This document shows, one piece after another, positions 32,540 through 42,500 of a stretch of DNA of 64,000 nt. The notes below the pieces were generated by a model. The model was not told the origin of the DNA and did no database searches. It saw only the letters and a list, made by a program, of their open reading frames with translations. The position numbers and the translations under genes were made by a program. The stretch comes from Pseudacidovorax sp. (GTDB lineage Bacteria > Pseudomonadota > Gammaproteobacteria > Burkholderiales > Burkholderiaceae_C): contig NZ_JAGOPN010000001.1 in NCBI RefSeq assembly GCF_017991995.1, positions 62,001-126,000 of the forward strand. Direction: 5' to 3'. Positions within the stretch are counted from its first letter, which is position 1. The number at the start of each line of letters is the position of its first letter.

Positions 32540-33760
32540 ATGTCGGCAGCAGTTCTTCGGGCGTTCATGCAGGTGAGCCTGATTGATCTCGACGGTGAAG
32601 ACTCGCGGCTGGACAAGCTGCAGGCGGCCTCAGCGGCTCTGGCTGATGAGTTCGCTGCCAGGCCCATCACCATGGCGATCCCGGCACTGGCGGCCATCCT
32701 GGGCGATGACGACAAGAACCCGGCCGACGCGTTCGATGACGCGGCCCGCGCCATCGGGAACCACTGGAGCACCTACCAAAGCGTATTCCGCGACGGCAAG
32801 GCCAACACGCTGTATCGCGGGGTCGCGCTTCAGGCGCTGGTGACCGCCATCGAGAGCCAGCCGTCGTTGGGCACGGCTGTTGCCCTGCTAATGCGGAACT
32901 TCGTGACAGCCGTCGAGCTGGGAAAGTACGCCAAGGCCATCCAGTTGCTCGTCGACGCCGCCGAGGCCGCATTAGCGGAAGAGCGCGGGGCACTGGCCGT
33001 GCCTGCCCAAGGAGTGAGCACGGAACTGCCTAACGTCGTCAAGGCCACGAAGATCGACCGAGCGCAGCTATTGAAGCGCATCGAGGCGGCGGTGGGGCCG
33101 CACAACCGCGCCGGGACTGCGGGCGACAACCCGAATCCCCACTGGTCCAACGTCGGCCCTCCGTGGATCCATGATTTTTCTGACCGGCTGGCGCCGATCA
33201 TTGCTGATTACATCGACTTTGCCATTGCCGAAGCGGCTAGATTCGACGACAAAAATCAGCAGGGCGTCGCCAACAGCATCACCGGCCTGGGTGCGATTAA
33301 TCCGGCGATCCAGCGGTCGATGCGCCTGCTGTGGTGGCGCCAGTCGCTGTATTCAGAGTCCGCCGACAAGTCCTACCGCGAGCTCGGTGCAGCCGAAGCC
33401 GTTATCCGCGCGGTCGCCGATCTGGCTGGCCATCTGCCCGACGCATATGAGCGCGCCGTCGACGCCCTCCTGTCGGAGACGATCTTGGCCCTTGGGCTGG
33501 GCAACGACGCGCAGGGCATTGGTGCGATCCAGGCGGCCGACGCGCCGGCGCGCGCTGCGCTGGATGGCCGTCTGGCGTTCCAGCGTCCTGCCGGTTTGGT
33601 GATGACGGGCGTTCTCCAAAAGGACGGTGCCGTCCCGATCTGTGCGCCGACGCTGACCTACCAGGGCTGGGCTGTCTGGCTGCTGCGTGAACTGATGGCC
33701 GTGCGAGCCGTGCAGGAAATCCAGAGGGCCACAGAGGCTGAGGATGCGGCTGATGAGTAG
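32540..33760 (+). CDS. All-helical GTPase-associated protein (GASH-like)
   Basis: A 406-residue, almost entirely alpha-helical, cytoplasmic protein: repeated Ala/Leu-rich amphipathic helices such as VALLMRNFVTAVELGKYAKA and IRAVADLAGHLPDAYERAV, no catalytic motif, no membrane segment. It is the first gene of an operon with two GTPases, a GAP1-type protein and a caspase, which matches the 'GTPase-associated system all-helical' proteins; the name is assigned from helical character plus context. The ATG has an excellent ribosome site (GGAGGAGAG). Its stop overlaps the next start. Confidence 0.65.
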   Translation: MSAAVLRAFMQVSLIDLDGEDSRLDKLQAASAALADEFAARPITMAIPALAAILGDDDKNPADAFDDAARAIGNHWSTYQSVFRDGKANTLYRGVALQALVTAIESQPSLGTAVALLMRNFVTAVELGKYAKAIQLLVDAAEAALAEERGALAVPAQGVSTELPNVVKATKIDRAQLLKRIEAAVGPHNRAGTAGDNPNPHWSNVGPPWIHDFSDRLAPIIADYIDFAIAEAARFDDKNQQGVANSITGLGAINPAIQRSMRLLWWRQSLYSESADKSYRELGAAEAVIRAVADLAGHLPDAYERAVDALLSETILALGLGNDAQGIGAIQAADAPARAALDGRLAFQRPAGLVMTGVLQKDGAVPICAPTLTYQGWAVWLLRELMAVRAVQEIQRATEAEDAADE

Positions 33761-34724
33761 CGATTGCTCGCACCACGGCTGCTACGCACCCACCATGACG
33801 TGCGTCCACGGCGATCCGCCCGAGGATTGCCCTTACTTTGCGAAGGGGGCGGCGGCCGCTGATGCTGAAGCACCGGCGGAAAATGGCGAAGGCGCCGAAA
33901 GTCAGCTTCGCTTTCCGTGGACCGGCAATGCCATGGGGCCAGCCGATCTGCCCTATGTGGCCGGCGCTTCCAAGTTGAAGTTGCTGACGCTCGCTGGCGC
34001 GTCGGATGCGGGCAAGACCTCGCTACTCGCGGCGTTCTACCTGCTGATTGCCCGGGGCATTCGGCCCGATGGCGTCGAGTTTGCCGGCTCTGTCACCCTG
34101 GAAGGCTGGGAGAACATCGCCGGTAGCTTGCGCTGGACTTCGGCAAGCGGGCCCACGTTCCCGCCCCATACCTCTACGGGGGGCGGCCGAGAACCGGGGA
34201 TGCTCCACCTGGCGCTCGATGCGCCGCAGGGGCGGTGCGAGTTGGTGGCAGCTGACGCGCCTGGGGAATGGTTCAGCTACTGGGCCTCCAATCAAGCCAG
34301 CCCGCAGGGCGAGGGCGCGCGTTGGCTTTCCGAGCGCACGGATGTCTTCCTGGTGATCGCAGACTCTCAGGCCCTGGCGGGGGCTGAACGCGGGCAGGCT
34401 CGTGTCGCCTTGGTCAATCTACTTCGTCGCATCGGCACAGAAGCGGCGGGGCGACCGGTCGCACTCGTATGGACAAAGTGCGACGTGACCGTGTCGCCTG
34501 AAATGGAAAAGCGAATCAAAGAGGCCGCCCAGCGCAGCCTCTACCACTACCAGGAGTTTCGCGTCAGCATGCTCCCAGCACCCGGTGAAGAGACGCGAAA
34601 CCGCGGCCAGGGAATCGTCGAGCTGCTGGCTTGGACCCTGTCGGCCAAGCCCGCCATGGTCGCGCGCGAAGAGCGCGAAGACGCGAGTCGGGCCCTCTTC
34701 CAGACATTTGGAGCATTTGCATGA
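33753..34724 (+). CDS. TRAFAC-like GTPase (double-GTPase 1 type)
   Basis: A 323-residue GTPase. An N-terminal Cys/His cluster (CSHHGC, CVHG, EDCPYF; residues about 4-29) could bind zinc. The G domain has G1 LAGASDAGKTSLLAAFY, G3 VAADAPGEWF and G4 VWTKCDV. It would act as a nucleotide-driven switch controlling the effector encoded downstream. I chose the ATG at 33753 because GAGG lies 8 bases upstream; one at 33744 is too close to it. Overlaps the genes on both sides (8 and 4 bases). Confidence 0.75.
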   Translation: MSSDCSHHGCYAPTMTCVHGDPPEDCPYFAKGAAAADAEAPAENGEGAESQLRFPWTGNAMGPADLPYVAGASKLKLLTLAGASDAGKTSLLAAFYLLIARGIRPDGVEFAGSVTLEGWENIAGSLRWTSASGPTFPPHTSTGGGREPGMLHLALDAPQGRCELVAADAPGEWFSYWASNQASPQGEGARWLSERTDVFLVIADSQALAGAERGQARVALVNLLRRIGTEAAGRPVALVWTKCDVTVSPEMEKRIKEAAQRSLYHYQEFRVSMLPAPGEETRNRGQGIVELLAWTLSAKPAMVAREEREDASRALFQTFGAFA

Positions 34725-35569
34725 GCGGCCCGGATGCCAACGTTCGCATCGCGCTGTTTGGCGAATCCGATAACGGCAAAAGCCACTACGGCGCGCAGTT
34801 GCTCGAGCGCATCGAAGCTGAAAAGTGCGAGATCAAGCTGCGAGTGGCTGCGGCAGACGTCTCCGCTTTCGACGAGGTGCGCTGGCGTCTCGGTGCCGGC
34901 TTGCTGGCAGAGCACACTCCGTCGGGCGTCTATCAGGACGTGGTCCTGCCGGTCGTCGATGCGGGTGGCCGGGCGATGGATTTGACTTGGCCGGACTACG
35001 CAGGCGAGCAGGTCAGGCAGTTGATCGACAGCCGGGCAATGAAGCGAGAGTGGCTGGACCGGACTCAGGCCGCTCACGGCTGGGTCTTGATCGTGCGCCC
35101 CAAGTTGGCGGAAGCCGACGACGACATCTTCAGCAAGCCGCTGGCGCACGTCGTGCGCACGCCGGATGGCGAGGCGACGAAGCCGAGGCGCTCCATTCAG
35201 GCACGCCTGGTCGAGCTTCTCCAGATTCTGCTGCACGCGCGCGGGCTCCACGAGCGAGGACCGGTGCCGCCGCTGGTGGTGCTGCTGTCGTGCTGGGACG
35301 AGTTGAAGCTACCCGAAGGCACCAAGCCGAATGATTTGCTGAATGAGCAGTTGCCGTTGCTGGCGTCGTTCGTGCGGAGCAACTGGGGGGCGCGCGCCTC
35401 GGTGCTGGGCCTGTCCGCGCTGGGGGGTGAGCTAGACATGAAGCAAGCCAACGAGTCTTTCATCGACCGAGGTCCCGAGAACTCGGGTTTCGTCGTGGAG
35501 GCCGATGGCCGTTCGAATCCTGATCTGACGGTTCCCATCGTGCGCTTGGCCGACATGTCGGGGAACTGA
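34721..35569 (+). CDS. Second GTPase of the pair (double-GTPase 2 type)
   Basis: A 282-residue P-loop protein: G1 IALFGESDNGKSHYGAQLL at the N-terminus, G3-like TWPDYAGEQVRQL near residue 90, G4-like LLSCWDEL near residue 190. It differs from the preceding GTPase in sequence, so the two probably work as a heteromeric pair, as inferred for double-GTPase conflict systems. Starts by ATGA overlap with the first GTPase and its stop overlaps the GAP1-like start (TGATG). Confidence 0.75.
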   Translation: MSGPDANVRIALFGESDNGKSHYGAQLLERIEAEKCEIKLRVAAADVSAFDEVRWRLGAGLLAEHTPSGVYQDVVLPVVDAGGRAMDLTWPDYAGEQVRQLIDSRAMKREWLDRTQAAHGWVLIVRPKLAEADDDIFSKPLAHVVRTPDGEATKPRRSIQARLVELLQILLHARGLHERGPVPPLVVLLSCWDELKLPEGTKPNDLLNEQLPLLASFVRSNWGARASVLGLSALGGELDMKQANESFIDRGPENSGFVVEADGRSNPDLTVPIVRLADMSGN

Positions 35570-38046
35570 TGCGGCTGCACCAAGCGATATATGGAGCCGC
35601 CGCCGGGCACGCCCTCCTCATGGCGAGTGATGCAGGGCTTGCAGGGCAGTTCAGAAACGTCTCATGGCGCACCGACCTGCCGCAGACCTGCCCAGCCGGG
35701 GTTGAGTGGGCGCCGTATTTCCGGTTGATTAGGGAAGGCGCTTGGCTGATGTTCGTCCACACGCGCCGTGACGCTGCCGCCAATCGCGGCGGCATGGTGT
35801 TGTCGAGGGCTGCTTTCATTCCGCATGCCGATGTCGAGTCGCTCGGCGACTTGCGCCCGATCGCGGCAATCCTCGAGTCGCCCTGGTCCGAGGGAGACGG
35901 GCTCGATCCGATCGAGCTGGGTGCTCCGTCGAATGCGGAGAACGTCGCTGAGCCGTCGCAGGGCGCGGTCGCGATTGCCACGGCGCTCAACGGAAACGGG
36001 CCGAGGCCTATCGTGGTCCGTCAGGGCCAAGGCCTTGAGGAGACCATGTTCGAGATCTGGCGCAGGGCGCCGCCAGAGTACAGAAGCAAGCTGACGTTCG
36101 GCCTCAGCTTCGGCCCCGGCGACGTCCATGAACTGGCCGTGGTCTGCACGCCTGAAGCGCTCATGTCTCGCTGGCTCCCTGCGCAGGTGATCGATCTACA
36201 GGCGCCGATCCAGGCGGGAGCCCATGCCGCGACGATTCTGGATTGGCCTGGCGAAACCTCGGTCCGTGACTTTGCAAAGCAGGCCGGGCTTCGCCTGGAC
36301 TCGCCGGTTGCCGTTGCCGTTGCCGTGCAGGCGTTCGATCTTTGGCGCAAGCCAGGCACGCCGGTCGATGACATCTTGCTGCTTCGCACGCTGATTGATG
36401 CCAGTGACAAGTTAGCGACGGCTGAAGCCGTGAAACTGGGGGCCACCAAGCGGGTTCTGGCCTCAGCGGCGAATTGGACCGTGGACAACGTGAAGGCGTT
36501 GCGCAACCTGGATTTTTCCGGGCTGGCAGAGGCGTCCATGCTTTCCGACGCCGTCCAGTTGTGGGTCAAGGACAGGGCCAGCACCGCCCATGCGGATGGC
36601 CTGCAAGAAATTCTCGCTGCCTGGCAAACTGGCAAGCCCACGCCGATGTGGTTGGCCGCGGTAGAGGCGGGCTTTCGTGCAGCGAGCGAGGCCAAGACGA
36701 TTCAAAAACGCGGCTTTGAAGCCGTCTGGCAACTGCTGAGGGTCGAGGCTGCCCAAGCGTCGCGACTGCTGTCGCTGCTGGATCCGACCCACGAAAAGCG
36801 CGTGCTGGAAGTCGTCGACGATTCGCTTGCAGCCGGCGTCGCTGATGCGCTCGTGCCTGGGCTGCTTGCCAAGGGTTGGTGGCACCTGTGTGGCGTCTTG
36901 CTGGCGCGTTCCCGCCCACCCTTTGAAGCTGTAGAGGCCGCACTGGCTGTGTCGCCGGCCACCAAGGCATCAACGCAGGTGCTGCTGACCGGCGCGCTCA
37001 GCAAGGCTAGCGATGCAGAGGTGGTCGACGTCGCGATCGCGATCCAAGATCAGCATGTGACCAAGATGGCTTCCCAGGCCTGTGTTCGAACGCCGTCTGT
37101 GATGAAGCGCTTCGACTGGAAGCGTTTCGAGTGGTTCCTGCTGCTCAAACAGGCATTCGATCTATCGCCTGAAGTGTTGGATGCTCTGCCGAACCGCAAG
37201 ACAGGCCTCGGCGAGACCATCGCCGCGCAGATGGCGGTCGAGTCGCTTTGGGGCGTAGTCGCGACCACGCCGCTCGCCAACATCTTGGACGTCAACGAGC
37301 GCGAGCGCGCCTGGGATCTCATTCCAAGCCCTCATTCGGCCCAGATCCTCGACGCGACCGCGCGCGGTTGGCTGGATCGATTTGAGCGCGAAGAGCAGAG
37401 CCTGGCGTCTGTGGAGCCCCGCCTCGCGGAAGTGATCGTCGCGATCGTCAAGCGCCGCGGCTATCTGATCGACGTCCTGCAACGGGCGCCCGCGGCATTC
37501 TTGTTGTATTTGAGCGAGTTCGGCTTCGAGAGTGACCGCGAGGTCTATAACTTCCTGAGGGATCTCAGCCAGAGCGCCCTGCGCCTCAGCGAGGCAGCCT
37601 CCAAGGCCTTGGGCGAGCTCATCAAGGCGAATGAGTGGCGCGACGCGGCCCGCGATGCGAAGGATCTGCTCGTTGTCCGAACGGACTTGAAGCCGTTGTA
37701 TCGCGAGTGCTATCGCCTGCTCGGCCCCATCGACGTGCTGTGGGTCAGCTACAAGCTTGGCTTGCCGCCACCGCTCTCCAAAGACGAGGCCTGGGACGCG
37801 TTCGAAACGGAGGCGGCGACGCTTTACTCGAGCGGGCCGTGGCATGACGAGCTATGGAGCCGCAGCGGCGGACATCCGGGCGATCTGTCCAATGAAGGGT
37901 CTGGCCGCGCCAGCTGGCACCGATGCATTCGCGGCTTGCGCAATGGCATGGCACCTGGGGCGGAAGCCGTCCTTCACGAAATGGCTGCGCAGCACCCCTA
38001 CAACGACACGTTGCGGCAGCTCCAGCGGCAGCGCTTTTGGCTATGA
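35569..38046 (+). CDS. GAP1-like GTPase-associated protein with C-terminal EAD1-like domain
   Basis: An 825-residue protein. The first ~120 residues (RLHQAIYGAAAGHALLMAS; YFRLIREGAWLMFVHTRRD) fit the GAP1-N1 domain of GTPase-associated protein 1. A long helical middle follows. The C-terminal ~75 residues (ALYSSGPWHDELWSRSGG..., GRASWHRCIRGLRNG) closely resemble the C-terminus of the caspase encoded next (YPSGPGHNEIWSRAGGDP), i.e. an effector-associated domain 1 used for homotypic recruitment. It likely links the GTPase switch to the caspase. No enzymatic motif seen. Confidence 0.78.
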   Translation: MRLHQAIYGAAAGHALLMASDAGLAGQFRNVSWRTDLPQTCPAGVEWAPYFRLIREGAWLMFVHTRRDAAANRGGMVLSRAAFIPHADVESLGDLRPIAAILESPWSEGDGLDPIELGAPSNAENVAEPSQGAVAIATALNGNGPRPIVVRQGQGLEETMFEIWRRAPPEYRSKLTFGLSFGPGDVHELAVVCTPEALMSRWLPAQVIDLQAPIQAGAHAATILDWPGETSVRDFAKQAGLRLDSPVAVAVAVQAFDLWRKPGTPVDDILLLRTLIDASDKLATAEAVKLGATKRVLASAANWTVDNVKALRNLDFSGLAEASMLSDAVQLWVKDRASTAHADGLQEILAAWQTGKPTPMWLAAVEAGFRAASEAKTIQKRGFEAVWQLLRVEAAQASRLLSLLDPTHEKRVLEVVDDSLAAGVADALVPGLLAKGWWHLCGVLLARSRPPFEAVEAALAVSPATKASTQVLLTGALSKASDAEVVDVAIAIQDQHVTKMASQACVRTPSVMKRFDWKRFEWFLLLKQAFDLSPEVLDALPNRKTGLGETIAAQMAVESLWGVVATTPLANILDVNERERAWDLIPSPHSAQILDATARGWLDRFEREEQSLASVEPRLAEVIVAIVKRRGYLIDVLQRAPAAFLLYLSEFGFESDREVYNFLRDLSQSALRLSEAASKALGELIKANEWRDAARDAKDLLVVRTDLKPLYRECYRLLGPIDVLWVSYKLGLPPPLSKDEAWDAFETEAATLYSSGPWHDELWSRSGGHPGDLSNEGSGRASWHRCIRGLRNGMAPGAEAVLHEMAAQHPYNDTLRQLQRQRFWL

Positions 38047-39182
38047 CCCAGAAAAAAGTGAACTTCGACGGTGGACGGGCGTTGGTCATCGGCATCGGCC
38101 AGGGATATTGCCCTTCGCTGCAATTGCCCAGCCTAGTCCGCGAGGACGCGGAAGCGGTGGTGCAGATCCTGTGCGACCCCACGCTGTGCGGCTACCCGCC
38201 CTCGCAGGTCCGGCTGCTGCTGGACGAGCAGGCGACCAAGAGCAATATCGTCGACGCACTGCGCGAGCTGGCGGCAACGGCGAAGCCGGACGACACCGTC
38301 GTTGTCTTCTTCTCAGGGCACGGCGGCCGTAGGATTGGTGCACCGGAGTACGCTGGCTACCTCTACCCTGCGGACTGTGTGCCAGGTGATCCAGACGGTA
38401 CCGGCCTGCTCGCGCAGGAGCTGACCGAACTGCTCGAGGCGATTCCTTCAGCGCGGGTGGTGCTGCTGATGGACGCCTGCCATGCCGAAGCCGCGGCGCA
38501 CGTAAAGGCTGATGGGGAATCCAAAGGCATGCTGCCAGGTCTTCGAGACGCCGCGCTGGAGAAGCTTTCCTCGGGCGCTGGGCGTGTGGTCATTGCTTCA
38601 TGTAGAGAGACTGAGGTGTCGATGACCTCACCATGGCGTGGGCACAGCCTGTTCACGCACTTCTTGCTTGAGGGGTTGCGGGGGCATGCGCGTGGCGCCG
38701 ACGATGGGACTGTGCGTGTGCTGGATCTTTTCACGTACCTTTCTGAGCAGGTCCCGAAAAATCCCGTCGCCGGAACGGTTCAACATCCTGTTCTGCGGGC
38801 CCGCACCGAGAACAATTTTCCACTTGCCCTGCGCAAGGGCGGCTGGTTCAAGGGCGAGGACGCGGCCGCAGTACAGGCACCAGCACCGGCCCCGGCTGCA
38901 CCCGCATTGGGGGCCGGGGCTCCAAGTTCTCTCACGATCGACTGGCGTAAGGTCGCACCTGTCATGGCTCAGCTCTATCCCAGCGGGCCAGGGCACAACG
39001 AGATCTGGTCTCGTGCCGGCGGAGACCCTTCGGCGCTTTCGCCGGCGGGCAATGGGCAGGCCGCTTGGTACGCGGCGCTCCGCCTGATCCACAACGGCGG
39101 CGGGGGCAATATCACGATGGACACGCTGCTGGACGCCGCTATGAACGACTTTCCGGGAAACAGCCAGCTACGATCAATGTAA
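38043..39182 (+). CDS. Caspase-like (C14) peptidase effector with EAD1-like domain
   Basis: A 379-residue effector. The caspase domain (about residues 10-275) has RALVIGIG, then the catalytic His93 in VVFFSGHGG and Cys146 in VLLMDACHAEA, both intact, and ASCRETEVSM downstream. An Ala/Pro linker (about 285-305) leads to a C-terminal EAD1-like domain (LYPSGPGHNEIWSRAGG; QAAWYAALRLIHNG) homologous to that of the GAP1-like protein. On activation it would cleave host or self proteins and stop phage spread; targets unknown. Last gene of the five-gene overlapping operon. Confidence 0.85.
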   Translation: MTQKKVNFDGGRALVIGIGQGYCPSLQLPSLVREDAEAVVQILCDPTLCGYPPSQVRLLLDEQATKSNIVDALRELAATAKPDDTVVVFFSGHGGRRIGAPEYAGYLYPADCVPGDPDGTGLLAQELTELLEAIPSARVVLLMDACHAEAAAHVKADGESKGMLPGLRDAALEKLSSGAGRVVIASCRETEVSMTSPWRGHSLFTHFLLEGLRGHARGADDGTVRVLDLFTYLSEQVPKNPVAGTVQHPVLRARTENNFPLALRKGGWFKGEDAAAVQAPAPAPAAPALGAGAPSSLTIDWRKVAPVMAQLYPSGPGHNEIWSRAGGDPSALSPAGNGQAAWYAALRLIHNGGGGNITMDTLLDAAMNDFPGNSQLRSM

Positions 39183-39527
39183 GCCGATCGTAGCGATCCC
39201 GCGAGGCGTTATGTAGCGCCGGAAAAGGCCGTGCTGGGTTGAGCAGCGAAGACTTGACAGTACGATAGAGCTTCAGAGTTGGACGGCCGCTTTTGGGCGT
39301 CGAGTTCGGCAATGCGAACGACGGCACCCGCTGCCTAGCTGCCCGTGCGATGCCGACGGGCAGCTTCAGACCGATCCCGGTCACTCGGGCTCGATGGTCC
39401 GATCGGCTGCGTCTGTCATGACCGGCCATTCGACATTCGTCGGCATGTCTGGTCGCTGCACCTCAGAGACCGGCCATTTGAATGCCGAGGCACCGTTCCA
39501 GGCTCGAGTGGCCGGTCTCCTCTAGGC
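39183..39527. other. Convergent intergenic region between caspase and hamB
   Basis: No gene. Contains the second palindrome (39337-39365) and further repeated words: GACCGGCCATT twice and an inverted GGCCGGTC, at 39419-39520. Such clustered repeats look like remnants of mobile or recombination sequences and may also terminate transcription. Confidence 0.45.
39337..39365 (+). repeat. 29-bp palindromic repeat, copy 2 (downstream of GTPase-caspase operon)
   Basis: AGCTGCCCG/CGGGCAGCT arms around an 11-base loop that differs from copy 1 at two positions. Lies 155 bases after the caspase stop, in the same orientation as copy 1 at 32163. Confidence 0.7.
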
Positions 39528-42500
39528 TCAGGTGTTTGCCAACGGCCAACGCATCTTTCCTCGACCTATTCGAATGACGCTCACAACCGTCTTTCCGCCC
39601 GCGGCAACTGCCGACAGCAGGCGTGGGGCCTGATCCCGGGGCGCCTTCTTAAAGTTCGCAACGAAGCCGTAGTCTGGAGTGAGCAGCTTTGCACGACCGT
39701 CATCGCCGGACGGATCGATCCGATACTGGCCTGCAGCAGGTGCATCATCAGCGCTGATGTCAAGGGCACGCGCCGAGCGAGATACGGTCCATTCGGACAC
39801 GCTCTCGCTCAACATCTGCTTGAGAAAACGTCGCCAGAGCTCGGACGTTTCAGACGTTGGCCAGACACCCGTGTCTGTGAGCTCCTCCACCTCGTTGGAT
39901 TGAAGCCAGGCGCGCATGTCTGCCGGGGTAAAGAAGTCTGGCTGAGCAGATTCCACTGCGGCCATAGCGGCTCGTCGGGAGGGCAGGCCGGCGCGAATGA
40001 GCATTGCCATTTGTAGCGTTGGGACGCCAGTCTCCAAGACTGCTGCCGCGCCACCGGCAATGTGCTCGGACTCCCAGCCCAGGCTCGTCCTACGCGTCCT
40101 GAGTGCCTCTAGCGCCCACACCAACCGGTAGGTGAACGCCTCTTCGACCACCTTCATGTTTTCTGGCCCGATCGTCGCCACCTCCGTCCCGGTCACCCAC
40201 TGGGCAAGAGTCTCCTGCCAACCTTCCAGGAGAGCATTCTTCTTGTCGGGAATGAATGGGCGAACGACAAGCAGCCGCTCTGCGAGCTGCGCAAGAGAGG
40301 TCGTGAGCGTGTCGCTATCACCAGAGATCGCGGCAAGGTCAGCTTCGTCGAGCAGCGACTCGAGCTCGTCCGCCATCGCATCAAGGGTGAGACCTGCATC
40401 CAATCCAACCCCCATCGCGAAGTGGCCCTTTCGGGCAGATGCGGAGGTGTTGGACCAGATGAGATTGGCTCGGGCGGCAAAGACTTGTCGTTGAATCTCC
40501 CGCGTCCCCTCCGGTTCACGCAGCACTTGTCGAGCCCAGAGCGAGCCTGTGAGGGCTGCATCAAGTAGTGATGGCAAATCAGCTGTCTCGGAATCGAGCG
40601 CTTCGATAAGCCCAAACACCGTTGTATCAAGGCGCTCTACCAGCGCCGCCAGCGGTTCTTCGTCGACGCTTCGCTCGGTCTCATCGTCACCATCCGAATC
40701 CTCATCTTCCGACCCTCCAGCTTGTGCAGCGTCCTCGGGAGCGGCGAGGCGGGCGGTCAGTTCAGCCTCTTCTGTTGCGGAGCGCCAGGCCTCTCGTGAG
40801 TTTGAAAGATATTCCCAAGCGTCGTCTCGCCCGAGAACTCCTTCGCGTGATAGACGCACCAGTATCTCCGCAACGATCTGGATGAGACCGCTCTTAAGCG
40901 TTCGGGCCTTGGTAGAAGCAACTAGCTCCTTCCACTCCCTGGTGCGCCAATCGACTTTGTCAAAGATGGTATGGACTATGAGGCCTTCGACGTCCACGAA
41001 TGCTCGTCCGGCGCGACCCGCAACGTTGGCGAACTCTTCCCCTTCGATGAGCTTACCTGCGCGGTAGAGCGCGGGAACCAGCAGAACCGCAGCGTTCAAG
41101 TTGAGGCCTTGCGACAGAGTCGGCGAAGCGACTATGACCTTGAGAGTCCCATCGGAAATCAGGAGCTCGAGCTCGCGCAAGAAGGGACTCGGAAGGCGCC
41201 CGTGGTGGATGGCGACACCGGACTTCAGGCTGACGACCGCAGGATGTTTTTCGCCGAGCCACTCATTGCCAATCTCCACCGCTCTGACGATAGATGCCTG
41301 GTCGTCCAGCAACGAATCGAGATAGCCTCTGCGGGTCAAGTCGACAACCTTCTTGCCGTAGCCTTCCACCCAGTTTGCTTGCGTCGAGAAGATCAGCGTC
41401 CGCTTTCCCTTTCTCGCAAACTCCCATGCCGCAAACAGCGTTAGCTGTGCGTTCACCCGGGGGTACGGATTCTTCTCCTTGCCGCGCGCCGCGACCTGTT
41501 CGACGAACTTGCTGATGCGCGGTCCGTCGTTTTCAAGGTCGAGCGACAACAATGCGTCTGACCCTCGCCAAGTCAGTCTCCCGTAGCGCTGACGAGTGGG
41601 GCGCCAATCGCATCTCACCGTCTCGCCAGGTTCGTCCGCGCGAATCCACATGTTGAGGTCGTCAAGCTCCTCGCCGCTCGGCAATATCGCTGAGAGGCAT
41701 ACGATTCTTCTAGTGCCTGCATCAGAACGTCTTAGGAGCCGTTGAACAAGAGTCTCGTACCGGATCTCTCGCTCGCTCGGCCCAATCATGTGGCCTTCGT
41801 CCAGAACAATCAGACCAACGTCGTTCAGCAACTCAGGGTCGCTGCGGAGTGCGAAGTCAATTTTCTCCGGCGTAGAAATGACGATGCTGCAAGAACCAAG
41901 CGCATCCTCGTCGCTCGAAGAGACGCCGCTGGCGCCATACAGCGATGAGACGCTGAATCCCAGCGGTTCAAAAGTTTTGCGAAAGCTCCTCTCCGTCTGC
42001 GCCGAGAGCGCGCGCAGGGGAGTGACTATCAGGACGCGTCGCCCCGTAGATAGCGTCATCAGCGATGCGATCTCGGCGACCCTGGTCTTGCCGGCGCTCG
42101 TCGGAAGTGAAACGACCAGGTCGTCAGCTAGATCGGTGGATCTTGCAGCGGCTTCACGTTGCGACGGCCAAAGTTCGACCTCGGAGACCTTGCGGGAAAA
42201 AAGGACGCCAATGAAAAGTGCCCGCAGGTCCTCATACGTCTCTTCGCTTCCGTCCGGCCCTTGGGTTGGCAGGACTTGGTGCAGAGAGTGCCCCCAGAGG
42301 TCATCAACAAGGTGCCTGCACAGGCTCGAGATCCACCACAAGGGGACGTTTGCGGCGATGTCGGCCAACTTGGCGGTGAGTGACAACAGCTCGACGGCCG
42401 AGGCAATCGCTTCTTCAGACCCGGTCTCCAACGCAAAGTCGAAATAGGCCAATGCTCTGAATAGGCTTGTGTTCAGAATCGTGGCCAAGACCGCTTCTAC

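Noticed and set aside
39345-40016. Plus-strand frame opposite the hamB 3' end
   Set aside because: Antisense shadow of hamB; no start signal or domain.
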